DNA from: a virus
DNA length: 64,000 nucleotides
Direction: 5' to 3' (one strand)
IMG/VR virus record: IMGVR_UViG_3300042453_001967
Location: 1 to 64,000 of that record
A program made the position numbers and the translations under genes. Shown here one piece after another: positions 28,332-38,800 of the stretch (position 1 is the stretch's first letter; each line of letters opens with the position of its first letter). A model generated the notes under the pieces. The model had not been told where the DNA came from and did no database searches. It was given only the letters and a program-made list of their open reading frames with translations.

Positions 28332-28408
28332 TGGTAGGAGAAGCGGGACTCGAACCCACAACCTCGTGCTCCCAAAGCACGTAATCTAACCAATTGATAT
28401 ATTCCCCT
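28332..28408 (-). tRNA. tRNA-Pro (anticodon UGG), CCA encoded
   Basis: It is a cloverleaf of 77 nt: acceptor AGGGGAA with TTCTCCT, anticodon stem CGTGC/GCACG, loop TTTGGGA giving anticodon TGG, T stem GTGGG/CCCGC with loop TTCGAGT, and the 3' CCA encoded at 28334-28332. It reads the CCA (and by wobble CCG) proline codons that dominate the TPS-repeat proteins. Confidence 0.93.
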
Positions 28409-28416
28409 ATAAAACG

Positions 28417-28490
28417 CGGTTCGTATGGGAATCGAACCCATGACCTTCGCAGTGACAGTGCGATATTGTAACCAACTCTACTAACGAACC
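28417..28490 (-). tRNA. tRNA-Asp (anticodon GUC)
   Basis: It is a 74-nt cloverleaf: acceptor GGTTCGT/ACGAACC, anticodon stem TCGCA/TGCGA, loop CTGTCAC giving anticodon GTC, T arm ATGGG-TTCGATT-CCCAT, discriminator G. CCA is not encoded. The D stem has one mismatch. It is separated from tRNA-Pro by 8 nt and probably co-transcribed with it. Confidence 0.9.
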
Positions 28491-28494
28491 TAAC

Positions 28495-28869
28495 TTATTC
28501 TAAAGTTAAAAGATACAATAATTTATTTAAATTTCCAAGTATTTCGTCTCTTATATTTAATAAATCTGTATCCGCGGTTCTATCTAAGTCTTCGGAGAAT
28601 TGTATTAAACCTTCTGTACATGTTTTTATCATATCAGACGGGTTCATTTCTGATAAATTAATTAACTTAATTGTTTTTGTTTCTTCATCTAAAATAAATC
28701 TACCATATTTACCCATCGCTATTTCAACAAAATCATCAATTAAATCCGATAATGCGTCATATGTTTTACCAAATGCTTCATGTCTAGCAACACCTTTGGT
28801 TTGCCAATGATTTATTTTTAATTGTAATTGTAATCCTATTAAAAGGTTTACTTTAGAACTTAAATTCAT
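28495..28869 (-). CDS. Small Dps/ferritin-like four-helix protein
   Basis: The protein has 124 residues. The N-terminal region LKINHWQTKGVARHEAFGKT, then YDALSDLIDDFVEIAMGKYG, follows the Dps/ferritin-like pattern (helix with H-W-x-x-K-G, later Asp/Glu-rich helix). Dps-type proteins bind iron or DNA. It is much shorter than cellular Dps (about 160 aa), so it may be a structural mimic rather than an iron store. It overlaps the upstream gene by 17 bp, and its end lies 4 bp before tRNA-Asp. The family call is moderate; the role in the phage is unknown. Confidence 0.6.
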   Translation of the reverse strand: MNLSSKVNLLIGLQLQLKINHWQTKGVARHEAFGKTYDALSDLIDDFVEIAMGKYGRFILDEETKTIKLINLSEMNPSDMIKTCTEGLIQFSEDLDRTADTDLLNIRDEILGNLNKLLYLLTLE

Positions 28870-29494
28870 CTTCTTCTTGTTCTGGGTTAAAACTATTTCT
28901 TATGGTATCTAAGGAATAGTCATCAATATCTTGTTTAGTTAAAACATATTCGTTTTTACCAGATTTTTGCATTTCTGTTTGTTTTTGAGTAAAAAATTCT
29001 TGAGGATTTAAATTAAATGGATACGAATCTAATGACCTTAACTCCAATTTTTCTTGTGGAGTTTTTTCTTTCATAGTTTCGACTTTATTACCCAATTCAT
29101 CTATCTTACTAATAACAGAGTCCATTTGAGATAATTTTTGTTCCAAATCATTTAACTTGGTGAAAACACTATCCATTTTATTTACCACTTCCATGTTTTC
29201 TGTATTTTTATCATCTAAATCTTTCTTAATCGATTTGGTCATATTAACCAAATCAGTTATATCTATTTCTTCTGTCTCAGGTTCAACAGGTGCATCAGAT
29301 GCTGGTGGTGTGGTGGTGTCGGCTAGTGGTTCAGATGCGGGGTCCATTGTGGTGTCGGCTGGTGGAGCAACCGCAGGGTCAATGGGTGCGTCGGGTGGTG
29401 GTAATTCCGCTTGTTCCATTAAACGTTTAGTGTAATTGTTAATCGCTCTGTGTCGAGCAATTTCTTCCATTAATTTTTTTTCTAAATTTTTCAT
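28853..29494 (-). CDS. Proline/alanine-rich coiled-coil protein of unknown function
   Basis: The protein has 213 residues. Residues about 30-75 are Pro/Ala/Asp-rich (PPPDAPIDPAVAPPADTT type). The next 70 residues (DLVNMTKSIKKDLDDK, then MEVVNKMDSVFTKLNDLEQK) are heptad-like and predicted to form a coiled coil. The C-terminus is very acidic (QEEDEFKF). No catalytic motif is seen. It is probably a structural, scaffold-like or internal virion protein; this is a guess from composition. It overlaps the Dps-like gene and sits 1 bp from the small gene upstream. Confidence 0.55.
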   Translation of the reverse strand: MKNLEKKLMEEIARHRAINNYTKRLMEQAELPPPDAPIDPAVAPPADTTMDPASEPLADTTTPPASDAPVEPETEEIDITDLVNMTKSIKKDLDDKNTENMEVVNKMDSVFTKLNDLEQKLSQMDSVISKIDELGNKVETMKEKTPQEKLELRSLDSYPFNLNPQEFFTQKQTEMQKSGKNEYVLTKQDIDDYSLDTIRNSFNPEQEEDEFKF

Positions 29495-29495
29495 A

Positions 29496-29696
29496 TTAAT
29501 CTTGTAAAAGTTGTCTACCGTCTTCAGTTATGAATTTTTTATTTATTCTTTCAACAATACCATCTTTAGACCTTATCACATAACACTCACCTGTTTGTAA
29601 ATCACATTCCTCTGTCTCGGTGTTGTTTAATTTTTTAGTTGTCTTTGTTTTATTCATAAAACTATCTAAAGACTTATTAAATTTTTCACTATTCAT
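29496..29696 (-). CDS. Small unknown protein
   Basis: From the ATG at 29696 the protein has 66 residues, starting MNSEKFNKSLDSFMNKTKTT. An in-frame TTG at 29723 would add nine lysine-rich residues, but the late motif at 29711-29718 lies inside that extension, so the ATG is preferred. The middle has CDLQTGECYVIRSKDGIVER, a short beta hairpin-like run with two cysteines. The function is not recognisable. Confidence 0.5.
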   Translation of the reverse strand: MNSEKFNKSLDSFMNKTKTTKKLNNTETEECDLQTGECYVIRSKDGIVERINKKFITEDGRQLLQD

Positions 29697-29710
29697 TTTT
29701 CTTTTTTTTA

Positions 29711-29718
29711 TATAAATA
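29711..29718 (-). promoter_or_regulatory. Late-promoter-like motif TATTTATA
   Basis: The motif reads TATTTATA and ends 14 nt before the ATG of the small gene at 29696. Confidence 0.4.
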
Positions 29719-29741
29719 TCCAAAAAAAATAAAATATCTAA

Positions 29742-32700
29742 TTATTCCATATTAAAATAAACAACGTCACCATCAAATAGTTTAAGTTCACTCATTAATT
29801 TCTTTGATAATGCAATTCCGTAAGTGCTACTTATAGGACCTATCGCAACAGGACCTTCAGCAACAATCGTTCCTGAAGATGAATCCAATTGATAATTTGG
29901 GTTAACAACGACCGTTTTATTATTATTTGGATTTTTAAAAGTTGTTTTTGCTGTTCTAATTAATTCTGCAGTGATTTGTCTTGATAATTGAAAATTAACC
30001 ATAAAATACTTATAATCGGTATTTTGAATGTCTGAAAATTTAATACCATTTGCAATATTCATACTTGTTGTATCATTAATTGTATACCCTGTTCCACCCA
30101 TTTGTACGACCAATCCTCTTAACCAAACTTGGTTATTATTTCTTACCTTTTGAATGGTTCTTTGTTCATTAAATCCGTTAAATGGTACGCCAAACTTATT
30201 GATACCAACATCTTCTAATTTGTCAATTATTTGCTCACCCTGAATAATTTTACCTCCCCTATCTGTAATATAATTTATTTTCTGGTACACAACCGTTTCT
30301 TGTGTATCAGTTTTATTGGATTCTCTTTGTTTTATTATTCTAGATGCTTTGGATTGTATCTTATCAAATAATATTCTATAACTGGCCACAAAGGAATCTG
30401 TTGGGTCGGGTAGAGATGTATACGGTATTCTCGTACCAGAAAACGTTGTAGATATATTATTTGATTTTATTGTATGTGTTACTTCAGTTATCCAATATGA
30501 ACCTCTAAACATAGGTACATTTTTTAAATAAAAAAACATTGTTGGTTGTATCATAACATTACCCATAGAAGTTATGTCGCATTTGTAAGAAGCTTGTTTA
30601 TAGTAATCAAATAACGAAACGTCAACATTGTATACACCTGCACCTGAAGCGGACCTAGCTAAATTCTCCAAAACAAGAAACGATTCGGATGTGTTTTTTA
30701 AACTTGATTGGTCAAGTGTCAGTCCTTTAAATATTCCTTGATTTTGGTCTCCAAAACTAACTTCAAAAGCAACGACCCGATTAGACTTTGATAGGTCATT
30801 TCTTGAAAAGTTCTCTAAGGAGGTTATCAACAAAGGATTATTGTTTTGACTCCCAATATAAAAACCATCATCTGTAAACTTATATGGTTTACTGTTTGAC
30901 ATATCCAATCTTTTTGAATTATTTCCAACTAATTGAATAATGATTTTTGGTGTCGATTCTTGGTAATCAACTTCTAAAAACGTTCCGAACAAATCTGACG
31001 CAACTTTTTTTGAGGGTCTTATTTTATTTTTTACATTAACATTGTTTCCATAAAAATTTATGTATGCTGGTAATGCCCTCATATCTAATCCCGTACCTTG
31101 GATTAACATGGATATTGCCCCATACAACGATTGTTTTACATTTTTTGGATGCAAAAGGTTCGTAAACCTATCAATGTTAAGATATAATTTATCACCAATA
31201 TCCCGATTTGCTTTATCTAAAAATAAAAATTCTTCTAACAATAATCTTTGTCCAATCGAATTCCCTGAAGTCCACTTATCATTAAATGATTTGAATGTGT
31301 TATATAATTCTAATTTTGTGTTATCACTATTATACCCTCTAAACATATCAATTCTTGACGCGGGATTTTTTGATTTTTTACTATCTAATTTTGGAAAATT
31401 AATTAAAAGTTGAGTTAAAAAATGTTTGAATCTAATGTCAGAACCTTTAGAGGTTATATCTCCACCGGTATTTTTAATAATGATTTCGTTTTTAAGGTAG
31501 TTTAAAAAAGAAGACCTACTTGTTGTACCCCCATTTTTTCTATATCCACCATAAATTTGAGCAAGTGGTCTATGTGTTTTTATATTGTCTTCAGTTAATT
31601 TGATATTATTAACACTAAAAAACTCTAAATAATATCCGTCAATATCTTCTCCAATATATAATTTTATAAAATTCTGATTTGTTGAGTTAATATCAGAAGA
31701 ACTAAATGATTGTGTTAAATATGTTGTATCAGGATTTGATTTTGTCATTCCATACAATATAAAAGGGTCAATTTCTTTTGGATTTGATAAACTAAACTGT
31801 ATTAGATTGTTACTACCTAAAATACTATTGGTTATACTTTCTGCAGCTTCTTTTTGTTTTCGTTTCAAATTATCAATTAGTAAATCAATGTTGGACAATG
31901 ATGCGGGGTCTTGTGGTAAATTGGTTTTATCGATAACGCTTAATCTTGTTAATATATCTTGGAATTTTTGAAAATTCAAATTATTAAATGGTTTATATGG
32001 TAATTCGTCGTTCATTTTTTGACTTGCAAAATCTAAAAAATAACTTTCAAAATATTCGAGGATTGTTGGACTAAATGTACCAATTAAATCAATTGCTTTT
32101 TTATAATTTGTGGATATAGAATAAGTGTTTCCTGTTGTTCTAAAATATTCATAAGGTGTTGGAAAAGTTTGACCAGTAAATGAATTAGTTATAGTATCAT
32201 CTAAAAACCATAAGGTTCTAAAACCAATTTGTTGTACAAAATCAAATGAACCATTACTATAAACAAATATTTTTGAGCTAGAATAATCACCAATAGATGG
32301 TAAAAGAGTGTATGTTTTTTCGTCCGTTTTATACTTTGTATTGTCAACTATCACGTCCCAATAGTTCATTTGTGTTTTTGTCCTAACTCTATGTATTATA
32401 CCATTATTCAAAGTATTTGCAGAATATGATGAATTACCCAATGAATTATTGTAATGAGCATAACCATTAACAATTTGACTATATATTGATTGATAAAAGG
32501 GACTCAACCCTACACTTGTGTAACCAGTGTACGATACATTAAGAGTTGAACCGGTTGTTGTTGATACTTTGGGGGTTATTGTAAAAGTATATCCTGAATT
32601 ATTATCAAAGAATGTTTGACCTGACAATGGTTTAGTGACATAACTTGAATTTATTGCACCTTCTAAAATGTCATATCCGTCAATAAGATGTGTTTTGTAT

Positions 32701-35534
32701 CTGTGATAAATAGACCCCCATTTTAACAATAAATGATATGGAATGAAATGTGTAGAACCAATTTCTCTAAATAATGATGATGTTAATATTGAAGTATTTT
32801 CAAATGTAATCTGGTCATCTAAGTCAATAAAAGGTAAAGAATTAAGTAAAAGATATGCCGAACCGGCATATTTACCATTTACTGTGGATTTATTAAAATC
32901 ATAGTAAAGTTGATTGTGAAAATATGGTGTGTTTAAAATTGAAACAGTATTTCCTGTCACGTTAACCGTATTTGAAAAGAAATTAGTTAAATTATTTCCT
33001 CCCGATTTTACCCATGAGTTTGGATTAATTGGTGACGATATAAAACCATTAGATGATTCATATTTTAATATTCCGTTAAATTTAAAATTATCATCACTAA
33101 AGGTTGTTTTGTTTATGTATCCCAAATATGTATTTGAATTAAATGGGTATATGTTTTTTCTATACGATTCTGGTTGATAATTTAACAAATAGTTATTTAT
33201 TTTATCACTGTCTAATCCACCGTCTTTTATTGTAACGTTTAAATTATAACTTTCAAACTTGAAAGGTTCCTCTAATATTTCAACCAAATAATTGGTTGTA
33301 GGTAAAGTGTCTTTGTATTTTGAAAATTTATCATAAGGTGATGAGATAAACAAATAACCACTGTATTCGGTTTGTGTTTTAGGGTTATTATTTTCGTCTA
33401 ATTCGATTTTACCGTTTTCGTCTTTTTTTGTTTGTTGATATTCGACCCTAATAAAATCATCTATCGATTTTATTCTTTTAGCGATTTCTATCAAATCACC
33501 ATCTTCTTCTATTGAATTTTTAATATTATTAAACTCTTCATTTGCCAACTCAGTTAACATTTCATTAGTAAATGAATCAAACATTGTTAAAAATCTAGCT
33601 CTTTCATATATTTCATATAAAAATGACGCATAATCTTTATCAATATAAGGCACTCTACTTATAATAAAATCGGTCGTCGATATTGGTGAAATAGTGTTTA
33701 AGTCTACATTAGAATCAAATACATAATTAACATCATTTCTCGTTGGTTCGTTATTTACATTTGTTTCAACTCTATTTGTGTTAATTTTAATGTACTCTTC
33801 CACAAAATCAACTTCAGGCCATTTAGTACTATCATATGATTCTAATTTATGAATAAGTTGTTCATCACCAGGATACGCCATGACATTTATTTTACCACCC
33901 TGTTGTGGTTTTGAAATTTCAGGCCACGGATAAATACTCTCGCCTTTGGATTCTTTTGAAAGATTTTTGACTGAATTTTTTCTACTTAAAGAAGCAGTAA
34001 ATGCTTTGTTGTGTACATCTTTCATTAATCTGATATAAACTTCGGCATTTGCTAATAAAACAGCGAACATATTTCTAATTGTTGGTTCAAACCCAAATCC
34101 TTCTTTTCCTTTGATTATTTCATTCATTCTAAACTCAACATCATCTTCCAATTTTTTTCTTTGTTCTTCGAATGATTTTCTTATCTGAAAGATATCGTTA
34201 AAAATACCATCAATATTAATTACCACTTTTTTGTCAGTTAGTATTTTATAATATGTTGACGCACTTTTCAATTTTTTTATTGATATTTTTTTAAAATCAC
34301 CAGTAGTATTGTTAGAAAGTGTTTGAGTAAACAATCTATTTTTTTCGATGGTTTCATTAAAATTTTTTATTAACAATTCTAACGTTCCATTTTTATCACC
34401 AACTACGGTGTCCAATTTTGTTTTATCTTTTAATGAAGTATAATACCAAAATTCATCCTCACTTATCTTTTCAGATTCATTGGATAAATTCTTTTTTGCC
34501 CAAGCTTTAAAGGAATTTTCGTAATTATTTATTGTTTCATCCAATTCTTTAACTCCTTGAAAAACACCCATATCAACACTACTAAAAATTTGTTGTTCTA
34601 AAATTTTATCCAAACTTTCTGCTATGTAACCCATTTCTGTTAATGTTCTTACAGGAAATCCTTTTGGTATTAATCCCTTTTGTTCGTACTGTCTGTAAAC
34701 AGATTTTAATATTTGATATCCTCTTGAAGAGTGAGATACTGTTTTTTCATATAATCCTGTTTTTTCATTAAAACTTGTGTTTTTGTTTTCTTCAACTAAA
34801 AACATGTAAGGACATGTTATTATTTGAGATAATGTAATGTCGTTCATCCAAGCATATGTTGAACCCACGAAAATGGTTGATATTTCAAAATTTCCATTTG
34901 ATTCATTGAATCTTGATGAAAATTTTGTCATGTGTAACCTATACCTTATTGCTTTCCCATAATATCCTTTTACAGTTAGATAAAATATTGGCCACGGTAA
35001 ATGAAAAAATGCCCTATACGGTGAATTGTCACTCGATTCGAATAATGTTTTACCTCTAACATCTATAAAACTTATATTAACAGTTGGAACAAAATTCGCT
35101 CCTTTAATTGAAATACTAATTGAATCAATACCAAAACTTTGACCACTAGTATCTTTAAATTGATTTTCACCAAACGTCACATCGTAACCGTCTTTATAGT
35201 TCGATTCTTGACCTTGTATTGGTTTTGGAACAAATGAGTCTGTCCAAGTCGCATCAAAATTACCGTCTCCGGTTGCATTTTTTAAAAAATTTAAATTACC
35301 ACCAGCAATTTGTGTCAATGTGTTTCCCTTATCGTTATCAGATATTAATACTGTTCTAGGTACTAAATCGGCTTCCAAGTTTACATACATAACCAAGTTC
35401 TCTTGTTTATGTCCTCTTGGTTGTATTTCTCCATTAGAATCTACAACACTATTTGGGTCAACATAAACAAGATTATTTTGGTCAACTTTTACTAAAATAT
35501 TTTCACTATTCGTGTAATCTCTATTGTTCGCCAT
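29742..35534 (-). CDS. Giant baseplate hub-like tail protein
   Basis: The protein has 1930 residues. The N-terminal 250 residues include FGIDSISISIKGANFVPTVN, then PYRAFFHLPWPIFYLTVKGY, a pattern seen in hub and tail-spike-base proteins of large myoviruses. The C-terminal 330 residues carry MIQPTMFFYLKNVPMFRGSY, then WITEVTHTIKSNNISTTFSG, typical of gp27/gpD-like hub domains that contact the tape measure and tube. The long central part is alpha-rich with many Lys/Glu segments. The start overlaps the gp53-like gene. It probably forms the hub centre beneath the tube; T4 gp27 is far smaller, so this is a fused or enlarged form. The family assignment is by pattern only. Confidence 0.65.
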   Translation of the reverse strand: MANNRDYTNSENILVKVDQNNLVYVDPNSVVDSNGEIQPRGHKQENLVMYVNLEADLVPRTVLISDNDKGNTLTQIAGGNLNFLKNATGDGNFDATWTDSFVPKPIQGQESNYKDGYDVTFGENQFKDTSGQSFGIDSISISIKGANFVPTVNISFIDVRGKTLFESSDNSPYRAFFHLPWPIFYLTVKGYYGKAIRYRLHMTKFSSRFNESNGNFEISTIFVGSTYAWMNDITLSQIITCPYMFLVEENKNTSFNEKTGLYEKTVSHSSRGYQILKSVYRQYEQKGLIPKGFPVRTLTEMGYIAESLDKILEQQIFSSVDMGVFQGVKELDETINNYENSFKAWAKKNLSNESEKISEDEFWYYTSLKDKTKLDTVVGDKNGTLELLIKNFNETIEKNRLFTQTLSNNTTGDFKKISIKKLKSASTYYKILTDKKVVINIDGIFNDIFQIRKSFEEQRKKLEDDVEFRMNEIIKGKEGFGFEPTIRNMFAVLLANAEVYIRLMKDVHNKAFTASLSRKNSVKNLSKESKGESIYPWPEISKPQQGGKINVMAYPGDEQLIHKLESYDSTKWPEVDFVEEYIKINTNRVETNVNNEPTRNDVNYVFDSNVDLNTISPISTTDFIISRVPYIDKDYASFLYEIYERARFLTMFDSFTNEMLTELANEEFNNIKNSIEEDGDLIEIAKRIKSIDDFIRVEYQQTKKDENGKIELDENNNPKTQTEYSGYLFISSPYDKFSKYKDTLPTTNYLVEILEEPFKFESYNLNVTIKDGGLDSDKINNYLLNYQPESYRKNIYPFNSNTYLGYINKTTFSDDNFKFNGILKYESSNGFISSPINPNSWVKSGGNNLTNFFSNTVNVTGNTVSILNTPYFHNQLYYDFNKSTVNGKYAGSAYLLLNSLPFIDLDDQITFENTSILTSSLFREIGSTHFIPYHLLLKWGSIYHRYKTHLIDGYDILEGAINSSYVTKPLSGQTFFDNNSGYTFTITPKVSTTTGSTLNVSYTGYTSVGLSPFYQSIYSQIVNGYAHYNNSLGNSSYSANTLNNGIIHRVRTKTQMNYWDVIVDNTKYKTDEKTYTLLPSIGDYSSSKIFVYSNGSFDFVQQIGFRTLWFLDDTITNSFTGQTFPTPYEYFRTTGNTYSISTNYKKAIDLIGTFSPTILEYFESYFLDFASQKMNDELPYKPFNNLNFQKFQDILTRLSVIDKTNLPQDPASLSNIDLLIDNLKRKQKEAAESITNSILGSNNLIQFSLSNPKEIDPFILYGMTKSNPDTTYLTQSFSSSDINSTNQNFIKLYIGEDIDGYYLEFFSVNNIKLTEDNIKTHRPLAQIYGGYRKNGGTTSRSSFLNYLKNEIIIKNTGGDITSKGSDIRFKHFLTQLLINFPKLDSKKSKNPASRIDMFRGYNSDNTKLELYNTFKSFNDKWTSGNSIGQRLLLEEFLFLDKANRDIGDKLYLNIDRFTNLLHPKNVKQSLYGAISMLIQGTGLDMRALPAYINFYGNNVNVKNKIRPSKKVASDLFGTFLEVDYQESTPKIIIQLVGNNSKRLDMSNSKPYKFTDDGFYIGSQNNNPLLITSLENFSRNDLSKSNRVVAFEVSFGDQNQGIFKGLTLDQSSLKNTSESFLVLENLARSASGAGVYNVDVSLFDYYKQASYKCDITSMGNVMIQPTMFFYLKNVPMFRGSYWITEVTHTIKSNNISTTFSGTRIPYTSLPDPTDSFVASYRILFDKIQSKASRIIKQRESNKTDTQETVVYQKINYITDRGGKIIQGEQIIDKLEDVGINKFGVPFNGFNEQRTIQKVRNNNQVWLRGLVVQMGGTGYTINDTTSMNIANGIKFSDIQNTDYKYFMVNFQLSRQITAELIRTAKTTFKNPNNNKTVVVNPNYQLDSSSGTIVAEGPVAIGPISSTYGIALSKKLMSELKLFDGDVVYFNME

Positions 35535-35847
35535 AATACAAGTTATATAATTCTACATTTCTTTTGTAGTCTTGTAAAGAAATAACTAATGGAAAAGGAA
35601 TACGTAAAACAAAATTATCAGGTATCTCAAACTCCAATCCACCAACAGTTGGATTAGCTTGGAGAATTAACCAACCAAAGACGGGTGAACCATAATGTTC
35701 CAAAGATAATCTATCTAATCTGTCTCTACCTTTTTTAAAGAACATATACTTGTCTGTTGTTTTTATTGGTATTTCAATACCGGGAACAACTCTAAAAGAA
35801 CCATCTTCTATAAAAAACTGATATCTATCAAAATACTGCCTACTCAT
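35521..35847 (-). CDS. gp53-like baseplate wedge protein with LysM-like fold
   Basis: The protein has 108 residues. DRLDRLSLEHYGSPVFGWLI, then LQANPTVGGLEFEIPDNFVL, then RIPFPLV, is the LysM-like pattern (L-x-x-I-A-x-x-x-Y-G, W, N-P, I-P-x-x-L-x-I-P) found in gpX/gp53 baseplate proteins. T4 gp53 joins wedges around the hub. It overlaps genes on both sides (14 bp with the hub gene, 1 bp with the OmpA-domain protein), indicating coupled translation. Confidence 0.78.
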   Translation of the reverse strand: MSRQYFDRYQFFIEDGSFRVVPGIEIPIKTTDKYMFFKKGRDRLDRLSLEHYGSPVFGWLILQANPTVGGLEFEIPDNFVLRIPFPLVISLQDYKRNVELYNLYYGEQ

Positions 35848-38800
35848 TATTTTTTTCTATAAAAATTTAATTTATTTGTTACTTCATTTGATTCTGAAAA
35901 TATTTGAGTTGATTCATTTATAATTGTTCCATTTGTTTCATCCGATATGGTTATAACATCAAAGTTTATTTCTTTACCATTTTTTCTGTCTTTAAATTTT
36001 GTAAATTTAAAATCCTTTTTATTCGGTACATTAATAAAACTTTGTAATCTTGTTCTTAACTTGTTCTTTACTTTTTCAGGATATAAAGATGTATCAATAA
36101 AAAGATTCATGAATGAGTCTATTTTATCAAATAATAATTGACTAATAATAAAATCAAAATCAGAAGATTGTATTGTTGGATTTAAAAAAGTAATGTTTGT
36201 CGATAAATCAACAGTTAATTTTGAATGATTTTCTTCAATATACGTTATACATGACTCATATTCGTTATATAATAAATCTGAAGTAAATCCCGAAAACTGA
36301 AGACTTTTTACTGTATCATCGTTGACGGTAGAATCTTTCGCATTTTTTATAACAAAGTTTAATTTATCTAACGTTTTTATTAAATTGTTTCTCGATTCTT
36401 CTAATTCTTTTAATATATTACCATCAGAAATCCCATCCACTTTTTCCTGAATTACTTTTTTAATAAATGGTTTTATTATTTTTTCATTTGTATCTATTAA
36501 CAAAGAACCTGTGATTACTTTATCAAAAGTAAACAAATTCGATAAATATGTTGTTGATGAATTATCGATAAAATTATTTAGTGCCAATTCCAAACCTTCA
36601 GAATAAACAGATAATTCCTTTCTTTTTTCATGTAAACCAAACAATTCTAATACTTTACCAGGTGTTGGCGACGTTGAAGTATAAACATCATATTGGGATA
36701 TTGGTCTATAATCATTTTTTAATAACATTGTTGTTATGTCTTTCCCGTATTTTGTATATATTTGATTGTATATTGAAACATATTTTTCAAAATAGTTTTT
36801 TGTTAAATCAAAAAGGTTTGTTACTAGTTCTGTATAACTTATCTCTTCGACGTTCGTTGTGTCCCCAACGGGTATACCCATATAATTATTTTGGGTAATA
36901 TTTTTATTGTTTTTTATTAAATCTGCATTTGGTATAATATTATAGTATGATTGATTTAGTTTATCTAAAAAGTCTTTTGTAAATTCTTCAGGTGTCATTC
37001 CACCAATTGTTTCATTTGTTGAAATTGACCTTTCATCGTACATTTCGGTATTCGCAAAGAAATTAGACGACAATGCGTTTTGAAGTCTTTCAACGGGTTT
37101 AGATAATCCATGACCACCAATGAATGAAACTTGTAAAGTAACACTTGCAACCATCGGTTGAATACCAATACCTTCGGGATTTAAATCCCAAAGTATTTGA
37201 CCACCATCATCGTAACTAATTTGAACATCTCTTATTACCACCTTTGAATGATAAAAATCACCAATTCTAATTACACAAATTGGTGGTGGACCAAAAGATG
37301 TGTTTCTTGCGTTTAAATCTGAATCTTCAGATATACCTTTTATCGGTATTGTGTCACCAGGTCTAACACACTGTAATAAAAATGTTAACCTACTATTTAA
37401 ACCTTCAGGTGTCATCGAGTGAAAAGCGGGATGGAAATATTTTAATTTGTCTTTAAGGGACTTAAAAGATATGGGGTCGGTTTCTTCTAATTTTTTAAAA
37501 TAAAAACATTCTGAAAGAGTTTTTGCAATGACTCTTTTTATTGGGTCAATTGGTGGTTTTTTGGATGGTTGTGAAATTGGTATTTTACCATTTGGTTCTA
37601 CTGTCGTAACTGGATTAGTTGGATTATTTTTTGGTAAAGATGCAGGTTGTTCGGTTCTTGAACGATTTTCATATTTTAATTCGAATGTCGTTTGTCTACA
37701 ATAAAACGATATTGGTGAATATGTTCCAAGTTCCCTAACTTTTATGAAATCTTTACCTATACAGTTTGTTTCGGGTTGCCCACCAGTAAAATTTTCACCG
37801 TAATTAACTGATTCAACAATAATTTTACCATCATATTCATATCCAAAGTCACTGATTTTATATTCTTTTATTATCTCAATTGGTTTTCCTCTTTCGATAA
37901 TTAATTTATCATTATCCCCAAGATTTTTATTTGTTGGTGTTAAATCACTTATCCATATCATATTTGGTTTCTTTCCTCCATTCGATATGGTATCAAATAT
38001 ATCTTGTAAAACACTATGACTTCTTCTAATCGCTAATCTTTCGTTATAGTCAGATGAAGCCGAGGAAGATGCTGAAGATGAAATTTTAATACGAATATCC
38101 TCCGCTGTTTTACCAGATAGTTTTGATTTTAATTCATTAAGAGAAGATTGGTAATCGGAATATCCCGAAGTCGCTTTATCGAAATAGTCTCCGATTTTTG
38201 TTTTTTGCTCATCGATTAACGATTGAGTAATTGTTACATTTTCATTACCAAAAATATAACTTTTTTCTTTTTTAACTTGAACATCGTTTTGTGAAAATCC
38301 TGTTAATTGTTTGATAAGAGTATCTAACTGATTAATATATGTTGTTTTTCTTGTTGGTATATAAGAATTATATAATTCTGAATAATTTCGTGATGTTTCT
38401 AATGATTTGCTATTTGGGTCGGGCCTATCATTATCAAATTTTAAATTGAAAGTTTTTTGAGTTGGTGGACCACATTCATCTTTAACAGTAGGTGTTACCG
38501 GTGTTTCTACAACCGGCGGTTCTGTTGTTACTTTATATTGTTGAATAAATTCGGGGTCTTTTCCTTTGTCTAAAAAATTTTGTAATAGTTTTATATCGTT
38601 AGAATCTAATTGTGTGTATCTTCTAACTAAATCATAAAAATCTAATTCTTCACAACCAGCAAAAAACGCATTAATGTAGTTTTCCGCTTCATCATCGCTC
38701 ATCCCTTTAAAGTGTTCTCTGACCAACAAATTTAAAATACTTGGGTGGTCAACAATGACTTTAAAACTTATTGTCCCCGTTCTACTTGTGTCTTGATATG

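Noticed and set aside
29697-29723. TTG start extending the small gene at 29496 by nine residues
   Set aside because: The late motif lies inside the extension and the ATG at 29696 is a normal start.
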